64,000 bases of DNA from Nitrospirota bacterium (GTDB lineage: Bacteria > Nitrospirota > Thermodesulfovibrionia > SZUA-242), in NCBI GenBank assembly GCA_016212095.1, contig JACRHH010000005.1, forward strand, positions 62,001-126,000. Direction: 5' to 3'. The position numbers and the translations under genes are program-made. Positions 16,685-23,584 of the stretch are shown here, piece by piece. The notes below the pieces were generated by a model. The model saw nothing but the letters and a program-made list of their open reading frames with translations. It was not told the DNA's origin and ran no database searches. The number at the start of each line of letters is the position of its first letter. Position 1 is the first letter of the stretch.

Positions 16685-18338
16685 TATGAATGGGAAGTCT
16701 CATCATGAATCTTGTGCCCTTGCCGGCCTCGCTTTGAACTGTAATGTCTCCGCCGTGCTTTTTGATAATACCATAGCTCACCGCAAGACCCAGCCCGGGT
16801 CCCTTCGTCTTGGTTGTGAAGAACGAATCGAACACTCGCGGCAGGTTTTCCGGAGCGATGCCGCATCCGTTGTCGGCGAACTCGATCTCCACGAAACCGT
16901 CGGCGGCTCTGGTCGTTATCTCGATAGTGCCCGGAGGCGTTATGGACTGCACGGCGTTAAGCACGATGTTCATCACAACCTGCCCCATCTGGGCGCAATC
17001 GGAAAGAACATCCGGCAGGCCGTCGGCGAGATTGAGTTTCAGTTCAATGCTGTCGAACTCGCCCTGCGCCGCAAGCGATTCGGTTATGTCCTTGATCGGC
17101 TGATTGATGTTCTTCGGCTTCAGGGCAAGCGTGGATTCCTTGGCAAGCGTCATGAGCTGCCTGACGATTCGCCGCGCCCGCTCTGTTTCGCGGGCCATCA
17201 GCCGCAGGGTGTCGCGTCTCGGATCGTCGGGCGGAACCTGTTCAAGCAGAAGGTTCGAAAACGTGAGCACGGATGTAAGCGGATTGTTTATCTCGTGCGC
17301 CACTCCTGCGGCCAGAATGCCTACCGACGCGTGTTTTTCGGCGGCCACAAGCTGCGCCTGTTTCTCCTGAAGTTTGATGATTGTGAATTCCAGCGATGTG
17401 AGCGCATTCTTCAGCCGCTCTTCCATGTGGTTGAACGCCGCCTCAAGCGAAGAAATCTCGTCCTTGCCCTTCACCTCGATCATCTCCGAAAAATCGCCGG
17501 TTGCGATCTGCTTCGAGATTTTCTCAAGCCGGCGGATGGGCCACGCGATGCTCATGGCAAGCCGCGCGTTTATGGCCGCGCCAAGGAGCAGTATGGTGAG
17601 CAGCGCGTAAACAAGAAGGCGCATCGATACCGTAAGGGTTTCGGCAATCCTGTTTCTTTCGTTTCGTGAAACATCGACGGTAAGAGACTGCATTTCGCGG
17701 GCTGTTGCGCGCATTTTGTCAACCGTTTCGTTTTCCTCCTGAAAGAAACGGAACAGTTCCTCGCACATCACGCCATAGGCCTGCGCCATGTCGCGTGTTG
17801 CCGGAGAAAGCGACACGAACGTATGCCTGAAGATCGCGTGGTTTATCTCGTCGCGGTAAATGATCAGGTTCTTCTCATGCCGCCGCAGCACCAGAAACTT
17901 CTCCAGTTCCCTGCCCGAAAGCCGCTTTTCGATGGCGCGCCCTTCGTCGCGAAGAGCCTCCTGTATGATGCTCTGCGCATGAAAATCGCTTACCGTGTTT
18001 TCGACAAGCCCCTCATACTCGGCAATCGCCCGGCCCATCTTCTCGAACTTCGGCTTGCCAAGCTCGTGAATGATCTCAACCCTTATGCTTTCGATCTCGG
18101 TTTTAAGCGTATTGACATGTTTTCTCAGCTCAAGCAGGTCTGACATGTTTTTGTAGAGCAGGTAGTTTTTTTCATATCTTCGCGCTTCAAGCATCGCGAC
18201 TGTGACGTCGTCGGCAACCTCAAGAAATGTCAGTTTTTTCTTGATGGTGTTGAGTTCCCAGAAGGCAAACGCCCCGAACATTGCGGCAAAGAAGACGTAG
18301 AGGGCAAAGCTGAGGAACAGTTTTCCGCGAATGTTCAT
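16677..18338 (-). CDS. Membrane sensor histidine kinase
   Basis: 553 aa. The first membrane helix is near residues 8-28, then about 200 residues of helical periplasmic sensor resembling a four-helix-bundle domain, a second helix (LLVYALLTILLLGAAINARLA) and a HAMP linker (WPIRRLEKISKQIATGDFSEMI). A coiled coil leads to the HisKA box AAGVAHEINNPLTSVL with the phospho-His, then a HATPase_c with N (NIVLNAVQS), G1 (DNGCGIAP) and G2 (GPGLGLAVSYGI) boxes. It phosphorylates the NtrC-type regulator encoded by the overlapping downstream gene. The ligand is unknown; the bundle-type sensor suggests a small soluble signal. Confidence 0.93.
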   Translation of the reverse strand: MNIRGKLFLSFALYVFFAAMFGAFAFWELNTIKKKLTFLEVADDVTVAMLEARRYEKNYLLYKNMSDLLELRKHVNTLKTEIESIRVEIIHELGKPKFEKMGRAIAEYEGLVENTVSDFHAQSIIQEALRDEGRAIEKRLSGRELEKFLVLRRHEKNLIIYRDEINHAIFRHTFVSLSPATRDMAQAYGVMCEELFRFFQEENETVDKMRATAREMQSLTVDVSRNERNRIAETLTVSMRLLVYALLTILLLGAAINARLAMSIAWPIRRLEKISKQIATGDFSEMIEVKGKDEISSLEAAFNHMEERLKNALTSLEFTIIKLQEKQAQLVAAEKHASVGILAAGVAHEINNPLTSVLTFSNLLLEQVPPDDPRRDTLRLMARETERARRIVRQLMTLAKESTLALKPKNINQPIKDITESLAAQGEFDSIELKLNLADGLPDVLSDCAQMGQVVMNIVLNAVQSITPPGTIEITTRAADGFVEIEFADNGCGIAPENLPRVFDSFFTTKTKGPGLGLAVSYGIIKKHGGDITVQSEAGKGTRFMMRLPIHNG

Positions 18339-18412
18339 CGAATAAGCCTTCCGGCGATGACATCGCGCCGTTGCGCTGAAATCATGCGGCTAGCTTATTA
18401 CGGCAGACATGA

Positions 18413-18748
18413 CTATTCGCCATACATTTCCGTAATGATTCGCCGAAGTTGAGATGATTCATTGCCGGACAATTGATCAACTCTGTTTTTTAGCCTTGCC
18501 TTGCTGATCGTTCGTATTTGGTCAACAGCAACTTCAGCCTGTTTATCAGCGCAACGAATTTGAAGACGCGTTCTCCATGTCGGGTGAATTTTCGACGTAA
18601 CCGGACAAACAACAACTGTTTCCAGATATTTATTCATTGCGTCATCGCTGATTATTACTACAGGGCGAATTTTGCTGATTTCACTGCCGATGGTTGGGTT
18701 CAAGTCTGCAAAATAGATTTCATATTGTTCAGGCGTCAAAATCGTCAT
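18413..18748 (-). CDS. mazF: MazF/PemK-type endoribonuclease toxin
   Basis: About 111 aa. The MazF signature is clear: YEIYFADLNPTIGSEISKIRPVVIISDD at the N-terminus, then VVVCPVTSKIHPTWRTRLQI and EVAVDQIRTISKARL. These are SH3-like barrel proteins that cleave mRNA. The start is doubtful: ATG 18748 sits directly behind GGAGG with no spacer, while the in-frame TTG at 18739 has 8-nt spacing and gives LTPEQYEIYF. The gene overlaps the antitoxin gene by about 20 bp, so the two are translationally coupled. Confidence 0.85.
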   Translation of the reverse strand: MTILTPEQYEIYFADLNPTIGSEISKIRPVVIISDDAMNKYLETVVVCPVTSKIHPTWRTRLQIRCADKQAEVAVDQIRTISKARLKNRVDQLSGNESSQLRRIITEMYGE

Positions 18749-19001
18749 CCTCCAACCCGTCAAGCAGTGTTTGATCGTACTCGTTCCAGTCTTCACTCTC
18801 GTTCGCCATGGCTATATAGGTGTCATCCCAGGAAAGCTTGTCGTCCTGCTTTTTTCTAAGGAGAAGTCCCTGCGCGGTCTCTTCCAGTATCAGGGAGTGA
18901 GTGAACCCATATTTCTGCAACAGGTTTTTGGGCAAGCGAACCCCCATGGAGTTGCCGATAGGCACAATCTTTATATCTCTGGAGCGTAACGTTTTATTCA
19001 T
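18729..19001 (-). CDS. mazE: MazE/AbrB-type antitoxin
   Basis: 90 aa. The N-terminal half is a swapped-hairpin AbrB-type DNA-binding domain: DIKIVPIGNSMGVRLPKNLLQKYGF. The C-terminal half is acidic and flexible (DWNEYDQTLLDGLEDDDFDA), as expected for the toxin-wrapping tail. Its ribosome binding site lies within a 12-bp palindrome (19008-19019), which suggests autorepression. Together with mazF this is a complete, apparently intact type II toxin-antitoxin pair. Confidence 0.88.
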   Translation of the reverse strand: MNKTLRSRDIKIVPIGNSMGVRLPKNLLQKYGFTHSLILEETAQGLLLRKKQDDKLSWDDTYIAMANESEDWNEYDQTLLDGLEDDDFDA

Positions 19002-19007
19002 GGCGGC

Positions 19008-19019
19008 ACCTTATAAGGT
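19008..19019. promoter_or_regulatory. 12-bp palindrome, likely mazEF operator
   Basis: ACCTTATAAGGT is perfectly self-complementary and overlaps the mazE ribosome binding site 6 bp before the ATG. Autorepression by MazE at such sites is the rule for the family; the site itself is inferred. Confidence 0.5.
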
Positions 19020-19179
19020 TAAAGTGTTAACGGCGCTATTGTAATTACCGTAATCACATGGTGGCACAGATGACATAAGAAATCAAGATTCATCACGGAA
19101 AACCCGCCTGACAGGCGTGGCAACCAGAATGGTTAAAAGCGCTGCCCAGTCTTCGGCAAGGTGTAATTGATTCAGCATC

Positions 19180-19206
19180 CCCCACCCCTTGGCTGTTGGG
19201 GTGGGG
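19180..19206 (-). terminator. Hairpin after the usp operon
   Basis: CCCCACCCC and GGGGTGGGG form a 9-bp stem with a 9-nt loop, 38 bp downstream of the universal stress protein stop. There is no T-run on the minus strand, so it is a probable terminator only. Confidence 0.45.
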
Positions 19207-19243
19207 TTGTGCTTCTATCGAATCGTTCAAAGGCCAGCCGCCC

Positions 19244-20101
19244 TCAGACGCTTTTCGCCCTGACCACCAAAACAGGCCGTTCGGTATGGCCGATCACCTT
19301 TTCCGCCGTGCTGCCCATGAGCAGGCGCATGAGGCCGGTTCGTCCGTGCGAGCCCATGACAATCGCGCCGGCCCCCATGTTTTCGGCTTCCTGAACGATC
19401 ACGTCCCATGCATCGCCGTCCTTGATCGCCGTTTCCATATTCACGCCCGCTGATGCCGCCCTTGCCTTTACAGCCTCGATTGCGGCTTTTGCCCTGCGGT
19501 CGAGTTCGTCCGAAAGCTCAGGCGCTTCATCTGGAATGTCAACGGCGCATATCGCTCTTAAAGTGCTTCCGTGCCTTTTGGCCAGTTCCATGGCCCTCTC
19601 GGCTGCCGCGTCGCCGAACGGCGAGCCGTCAACCGCAAGCAGAATTCGCTGCCAGCGCAGTTTTGCCTCGCGCTGGACAACCAGAACGTCCTTTTTTGAA
19701 TGCCCGATCACCCGCGCCGTGGAGCTTCCAACAAGCGCCCGCTCCAGCCGCTTCATGCCCTTGCGTCCCATTACCACCAGATTGAAGCCATGCCTGTCGG
19801 CCACATTGCCTATTACATCGAGGGGCGAGCCGACTTCGCTGAAGGTTTCAAGCTTCACCCCCTCTTCCTCCGCAATCTGCTTCACCGCTTCGAGAGCCTT
19901 GCCGCCCTCTTTGTCGAGCAGCGCGCTTATCCTGTCCCGCGCTCCGGCTGTGGCGAAGCTGTCTTCCCCCAGCGATGGAACCGCCGTGACGGCGGCGATT
20001 GCGCCGCCGTCCTCGCGCGCCATGGAACAGGCCTGCCTGAATGCGTTATTGCTCGAATCCGAACCGTCAACTGCAACCAGAATTTTTCCAAAGCCGTTCA
20101 T
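19244..20101 (-). CDS. Two-domain universal stress protein (UspA family)
   Basis: 285 aa with two full UspA domains: KILVAVDGSDSSNNAFRQAC opens the first and RILLAVDGSPFGDAAAERAM the second. Both have the ATP-binding loop: VVMGRKGMKRLERALVGSSTARVI and VMGSHGRTGLMRLLMGSTAEKVI, so nucleotide binding is likely. It is the fourth gene of the gntR-tauE-membrane protein-usp operon, 12 bp after its neighbour and with a good Shine-Dalgarno. It presumably protects the cell in the condition sensed by the GntR regulator. Confidence 0.9.
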   Translation of the reverse strand: MNGFGKILVAVDGSDSSNNAFRQACSMAREDGGAIAAVTAVPSLGEDSFATAGARDRISALLDKEGGKALEAVKQIAEEEGVKLETFSEVGSPLDVIGNVADRHGFNLVVMGRKGMKRLERALVGSSTARVIGHSKKDVLVVQREAKLRWQRILLAVDGSPFGDAAAERAMELAKRHGSTLRAICAVDIPDEAPELSDELDRRAKAAIEAVKARAASAGVNMETAIKDGDAWDVIVQEAENMGAGAIVMGSHGRTGLMRLLMGSTAEKVIGHTERPVLVVRAKSV

Positions 20102-20113
20102 GGCAATGCCTCC

Positions 20114-20824
20114 TTACGCTTCCTTCTTCGTATGCGCCTTCTTCATCGAAAGGCCGATGCCCTCGAAAAGGTAGAATATGGCGTATCCCCACCACATCGT
20201 ATAGGCAACATAAAAGACCAGCAGGCCGGTGAGCATTCCGACGTGCTCGCTAACCTTGTTGGTGTCGATCTTGTAGAAGTTGTAGCCCGGCTCGACTGCT
20301 TTCTTCATGACCGTGCCGACCACCTTGGCCTCGGCAACAAGCTTGTCCTTTTTCATCTGCTTTTCTATCTTGGAAAGCGCGTTCCACCAGTTTTTCATCG
20401 ACAGCTTTTCGTCGTAGGCATATCGCTTCGATATGGTTTCGCCGTCGTTTTTGTACATGGCGTCGGCGTCGGCCAGAACGCTCTGAAGAACACGGCCCAT
20501 GTCGCCGCTGATCTTGAGATTCTGCCCGTTGGCTTCAACAACCGCGCCCGCGGTGGTGAAGAGTTTCACCGTGTTTTCGACCTGCTCCCTCTCGTCCACC
20601 TTGATGGCTGTCGAGAACTGCTTGCCGGAGTATTTGTCAACCGTCTCCTTCACCTTGGGGATGAAGTATGACGATCCCTTGGCCAGCTTGTTGAACGATT
20701 CATCCGAAAACTGGAGTCCGTTCTTGCCGTCGAAAACCGGCGAGAATATGAGCAGCAGCACACCAAGGAAAGAGAGGAAAAATATCAGGCCGACCGTAAA
20801 CGGCTGCTTGTTTCTTATCAACAT
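20114..20824 (-). CDS. Hypothetical membrane protein with two membrane helices
   Basis: 236 aa. The first membrane helix is near residues 10-29 (FTVGLIFFLSFLGVLLLIF) and the second near 200-222 (MLTGLLVFYVAYTMWWGYAIFYLFEGI). The roughly 165-residue section between them is hydrophilic, with many Lys and Asp, and should be extracytoplasmic. I recognise no domain. It starts 2 bp after tauE ends and is followed by usp, so it is probably an accessory part of the TauE-type transporter. Paired occurrence with TauE/SafE proteins in other genomes would support this. Confidence 0.75.
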   Translation of the reverse strand: MLIRNKQPFTVGLIFFLSFLGVLLLIFSPVFDGKNGLQFSDESFNKLAKGSSYFIPKVKETVDKYSGKQFSTAIKVDEREQVENTVKLFTTAGAVVEANGQNLKISGDMGRVLQSVLADADAMYKNDGETISKRYAYDEKLSMKNWWNALSKIEKQMKKDKLVAEAKVVGTVMKKAVEPGYNFYKIDTNKVSEHVGMLTGLLVFYVAYTMWWGYAIFYLFEGIGLSMKKAHTKKEA

Positions 20825-20826
20825 GA

Positions 20827-22110
20827 TTACGCCTCCTCCTTTGCAAGAACCGCGGCCACGTGCTCATCCTCGCCGCGAAGCTTGTCGATATTCGTGATGA
20901 ATTTGCTTATGACCCAGACCGCGAATGCCGCGACCACAATCCAGAACACGACATTGCCTGCCGATTCGATCGTCTTGACCGTTGTTTTCGACATGTCGAT
21001 CATTTCAAGCTCCACCATTTTCTTTGGAAGAACCGCCACGCGGTTCACGAAACCGGCGAGAATCGATACGGCGTAGAAGCCGCGGATGTGAATGCCCTTG
21101 ACAACCTTGGTGGTGAGCGCCCCCACCTGAATGCCGATAAGCGAGCCGATCAGCATTCCCATGGCCAGAGTGTAGAAAACATATCCGTAGATTGCGTACT
21201 GCGAGATGGCCGCAAGACCGGCTGTGAAGATGATCTGAAGAATGTCTGTGCCTACGGTTGTCATCGACGATACGCCGAACACATAGACGAACATCGGGAA
21301 TGTTATGAATCCGCCGCCCACGCCCATGATTGCTGCCATGAAGCCCACAACTATTCCGCCCATCGCCACGATCACGCCGGAGATCTTGCGTCCGCCCTTC
21401 TCTATGTCCTCATCGAAGGTTATCATCGGGGCAAGCTTGAACGCCTGAACCTTTTTTGCCATGCCGGTCATGCCCGACGATCCGCCGTGGGCGTCGCCTG
21501 TGTCGCCTGCCCTGCTGGACTTGATGAAGTCGATCAGCGCATAGAAGCCAAGAAAGCCGAGCAGAACCGCGTAGACAAGGCTTATAAACGCCTCGCTCAT
21601 CAGCGGATCGAAATCGTAGAGCGCCTTGTTCAGCGCGCCGCCGATGAACGTGCCGCCCGCGGAGCCGACCAGAAACGCCACAGCAAGCTTCACCGAAACG
21701 TTTCCGAGCTTCTTGTGGACAGCGGTTCCCATGATCGCCTTGGCGAATATGTGGAAAAGGTCTGTTCCAACCGCAAGTATTCCCTTTACGCCTGCGGCCA
21801 TCAGGGCGGGAGTGATGATGAATCCGCCGCCCGCGCCGATGCAGCCCGTTATAAGTCCCGCGCATAGTCCGATGGCGATGGAGATCATGAATATGTCCGT
21901 GGAGTAGAATGCAGGCGCATAGGCCTCCTTCTTTCCGAGCATGTCTCCGGCTCCGGCCAGCGAAATGAGCAGAATCGGCAGCGTCATGATAAAGAGCGTG
22001 AGCAGCTTGCGCCGGTTGCGCAGAATGCTCATCGAGACCTCGTAGTCCCACTTTGCGTGGGCGATTGATCCCGCCTTCAAAAATTCGTAAACTTCCCTGA
22101 AAATCCGCAT
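20827..22110 (-). CDS. TauE/SafE-family sulfite/anion exporter
   Basis: 427 aa with about eight membrane helices in two homologous halves. The family glycine motif occurs twice: GLCAGLITGCIGAGGGFIITPALM and GIVVGFMAAIMGVGGGFITFPMFV. A cytoplasmic loop of about 50 residues and a 75-residue N-terminal extension make it longer than typical members (about 250-300 aa). The family exports sulfite or organosulfonates, but the substrate here is not known. It is preceded by gntR (32-bp gap) and followed by the membrane protein and usp, so expression is probably controlled by the GntR regulator. Confidence 0.9.
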   Translation of the reverse strand: MRIFREVYEFLKAGSIAHAKWDYEVSMSILRNRRKLLTLFIMTLPILLISLAGAGDMLGKKEAYAPAFYSTDIFMISIAIGLCAGLITGCIGAGGGFIITPALMAAGVKGILAVGTDLFHIFAKAIMGTAVHKKLGNVSVKLAVAFLVGSAGGTFIGGALNKALYDFDPLMSEAFISLVYAVLLGFLGFYALIDFIKSSRAGDTGDAHGGSSGMTGMAKKVQAFKLAPMITFDEDIEKGGRKISGVIVAMGGIVVGFMAAIMGVGGGFITFPMFVYVFGVSSMTTVGTDILQIIFTAGLAAISQYAIYGYVFYTLAMGMLIGSLIGIQVGALTTKVVKGIHIRGFYAVSILAGFVNRVAVLPKKMVELEMIDMSKTTVKTIESAGNVVFWIVVAAFAVWVISKFITNIDKLRGEDEHVAAVLAKEEA

Positions 22111-22142
22111 TGTTTGCCTCCTCCCTTTTGTTGGGCGATGTG

Positions 22143-22883
22143 CTAGTTGAGTCTTTCGAATTCGGTCTGAATCCGGTATTTGCGTCCGCTTCCCACAAGC
22201 CGCGTATAAGCGATCGGGCTTGAGTCGGAAGCTGCAAGCAATCTGTGAAGCATGATGCCGGGCGAACCCTCGTCAACATCGAGTATCAGTGCCGCCTCGG
22301 CGGAAATATCCGCGCCCTCGATGGTCTGCACCACTCTGGCCACGCGCCGCGCGGCCCTTTCCTGCACAAGCGAATAGAACGAGATGCCGCTTACATCCTC
22401 GTGCTCTATGCCCGGCAGCATTTCAGGCGTGATGAAGGATTCCTCCATGTATGCCGCGTCGTCGTCCACAACCCGCCTGCATACGATGTGGTAAATCTCA
22501 TTCTCGTCCCTGAATATCCGCCTTATATCATCCGGAACGCTCTTGATGCCGCGTGAAATCAATTCCCTTTCCGCGCTCACCCCCTTTCCGAACATGTCTT
22601 CTGTAAGCCTTGTCTTCATGGCCATTCCGGAGCGCGGCGGGAGGTTGGCAACGAATGTGCCCTTGCCCTGCCAGCGCTTGAGAAGTCCGTCGCGCACAAG
22701 CTCCGCAACAGCTATCCGCACCGTTGCTTTGCTCACGTTGTACGACCTGCACAGGTCGTCTTCGGCTGGAATTTTTTCGCCGGACAACCATTCGCCCTTG
22801 TCGATCTTGCCCTTGAGGATCGAAAGAAGCTGAACATAGAGCTTCTGCCTGCTTTCCCTGTCAACCGATTCATCAGTAAACAT
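22143..22883 (-). CDS. GntR/HutC-family transcriptional regulator with UTRA domain
   Basis: 246 aa. The N-terminal winged helix is complete: KLYVQLLSILKGKIDKGEWL, then EDDLCRSYNVSKATVRIAVAEL and the wing GLLKRWQGKGTFVA. The rest is a UTRA ligand-binding domain ending SPIAYTRLVGSGRKYRIQTEFERL. Such proteins are usually repressors released by a small metabolite. Gene order suggests it regulates tauE, the membrane protein and usp, and itself, through the 16-bp palindrome at 22899-22914. Ligand unknown; a sulfonate or other C2/C3 acid would suit a TauE partner, but this is speculation. Confidence 0.9.
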   Translation of the reverse strand: MFTDESVDRESRQKLYVQLLSILKGKIDKGEWLSGEKIPAEDDLCRSYNVSKATVRIAVAELVRDGLLKRWQGKGTFVANLPPRSGMAMKTRLTEDMFGKGVSAERELISRGIKSVPDDIRRIFRDENEIYHIVCRRVVDDDAAYMEESFITPEMLPGIEHEDVSGISFYSLVQERAARRVARVVQTIEGADISAEAALILDVDEGSPGIMLHRLLAASDSSPIAYTRLVGSGRKYRIQTEFERLN

Positions 22884-22898
22884 ATGGTTATCTCATCC

Positions 22899-22914
22899 AG
22901 TCTTTATAAAGACT
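22899..22914. promoter_or_regulatory. 16-bp perfect palindrome, probable GntR operator
   Basis: AGTCTTTATAAAGACT is perfectly self-complementary and starts 16 bp upstream of the gntR ATG. GntR-family proteins bind short palindromes and often repress their own genes. Confidence 0.6.
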
Positions 22915-23070
22915 TCAAAAAGGCAAAAAAAATTACGAAGCCGATGCCCCGTTATATTTCACAATCCCGGCAACTTGCCGCCGGGAAGCCTGTTGGGGCT
23001 TGCCCGGCATTAAGTGGGGAGAGAGACTGTCTGCGTTTAAACGTCGTTGCTGCGCCGTTTCCGGTGAAGC

Positions 23071-23238
23071 TCAGGCCGCCTCGAACCCAGGCGTGAGAAT
23101 CTCGCGCTCGCGGTTCGTCGGCTTGGCCGGACGCGTTTCGTCACTGCCCATCTGCTCCACGGCAGTATCGAACTCTCCGGCCTCGGCAAATGTTACGGCT
23201 ACCATAATGTCATCGAGTTTCTTCAACAGTTTCATCAT
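23071..23238 (-). CDS. Small protein of 55 aa, sigma-54-controlled, unknown function
   Basis: 55 aa from ATG 23238 with GGAGG 6-7 nt upstream (the second codon is also ATG). The sequence MMKLLKKLDDIMVAVTFAEAGEFDTA is an amphipathic helix followed by a short acidic, Pro-containing tail ending PGFEAA. It has the look of small conserved deltaproteobacterial proteins beginning with a KLDD(I/L)MVAVTFAEAGE-like motif, but I cannot name a function. A sigma-54 promoter lies 46 bp upstream, with a perfect dyad further up. It is transcribed toward the gntR operon, 187 bp away, and may be a separate unit. Confidence 0.8.
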   Translation of the reverse strand: MMKLLKKLDDIMVAVTFAEAGEFDTAVEQMGSDETRPAKPTNREREILTPGFEAA

Positions 23239-23283
23239 GTCGGGCCTCCGTAATATTGTGGCTATTGGTAGTCGATCCATATA

Positions 23284-23299
23284 AGCACTCGGCGTGCCA
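23284..23299 (-). promoter_or_regulatory. Sigma-54 promoter of the 55-aa gene
   Basis: On the minus strand: TGGCAC-GCCGA-GTGCT. The -24 element is consensus, the -12 has the invariant GC (GTGC for TTGC), and the GG-to-GC step is 12 bp. It is 46 bp before ATG 23238. Confidence 0.7.
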
Positions 23300-23352
23300 G
23301 ATTGTAACTCATTGAAAATAAAGCATATTAATAGTTGATGTGCTACATGGTG

Positions 23353-23374
23353 CAACATTATAATGCTAATGTTG
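23353..23374. promoter_or_regulatory. Perfect dyad upstream of a sigma-54 promoter
   Basis: CAACATTA-N6-TAATGTTG: 8-bp arms, 6-bp spacer, 53 bp upstream of the -24 box at 23284-23299. It has the position and geometry of an enhancer-binding-protein site, but a sequence different from the one at 15210. Confidence 0.5.
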
Positions 23375-23584
23375 GACTCTTTTGCCGGGAATGCTGGATT
23401 GGTTGGCGCATCAATTAAATGCTATGCAACATATATATGCGTCTATGGATTTGTTCCGGTCTGCCGAATTCTCCTGCCGCAATGCGGCATTTAAAGCATG
23501 AGTCTTTTCCGTCGATAAGTAGCGTAACGTCGTGTTGCGTAATCGAACGAATCACGTATTGGAAAAAGGCATAGAGGTGATACG
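23375..23584. other. Intergenic region before the GGDEF/EAL gene, no gene seen
   Basis: It has no ORF with coding character. It must contain the promoter of the c-di-GMP gene, but I see no clear -35/-10 pair. Confidence 0.3.

Noticed and set aside
15293-16708. A 471-codon open frame on the plus strand
   Set aside because: It is a complementary-frame shadow of the NtrC-type regulator, with no start signal and no domain.
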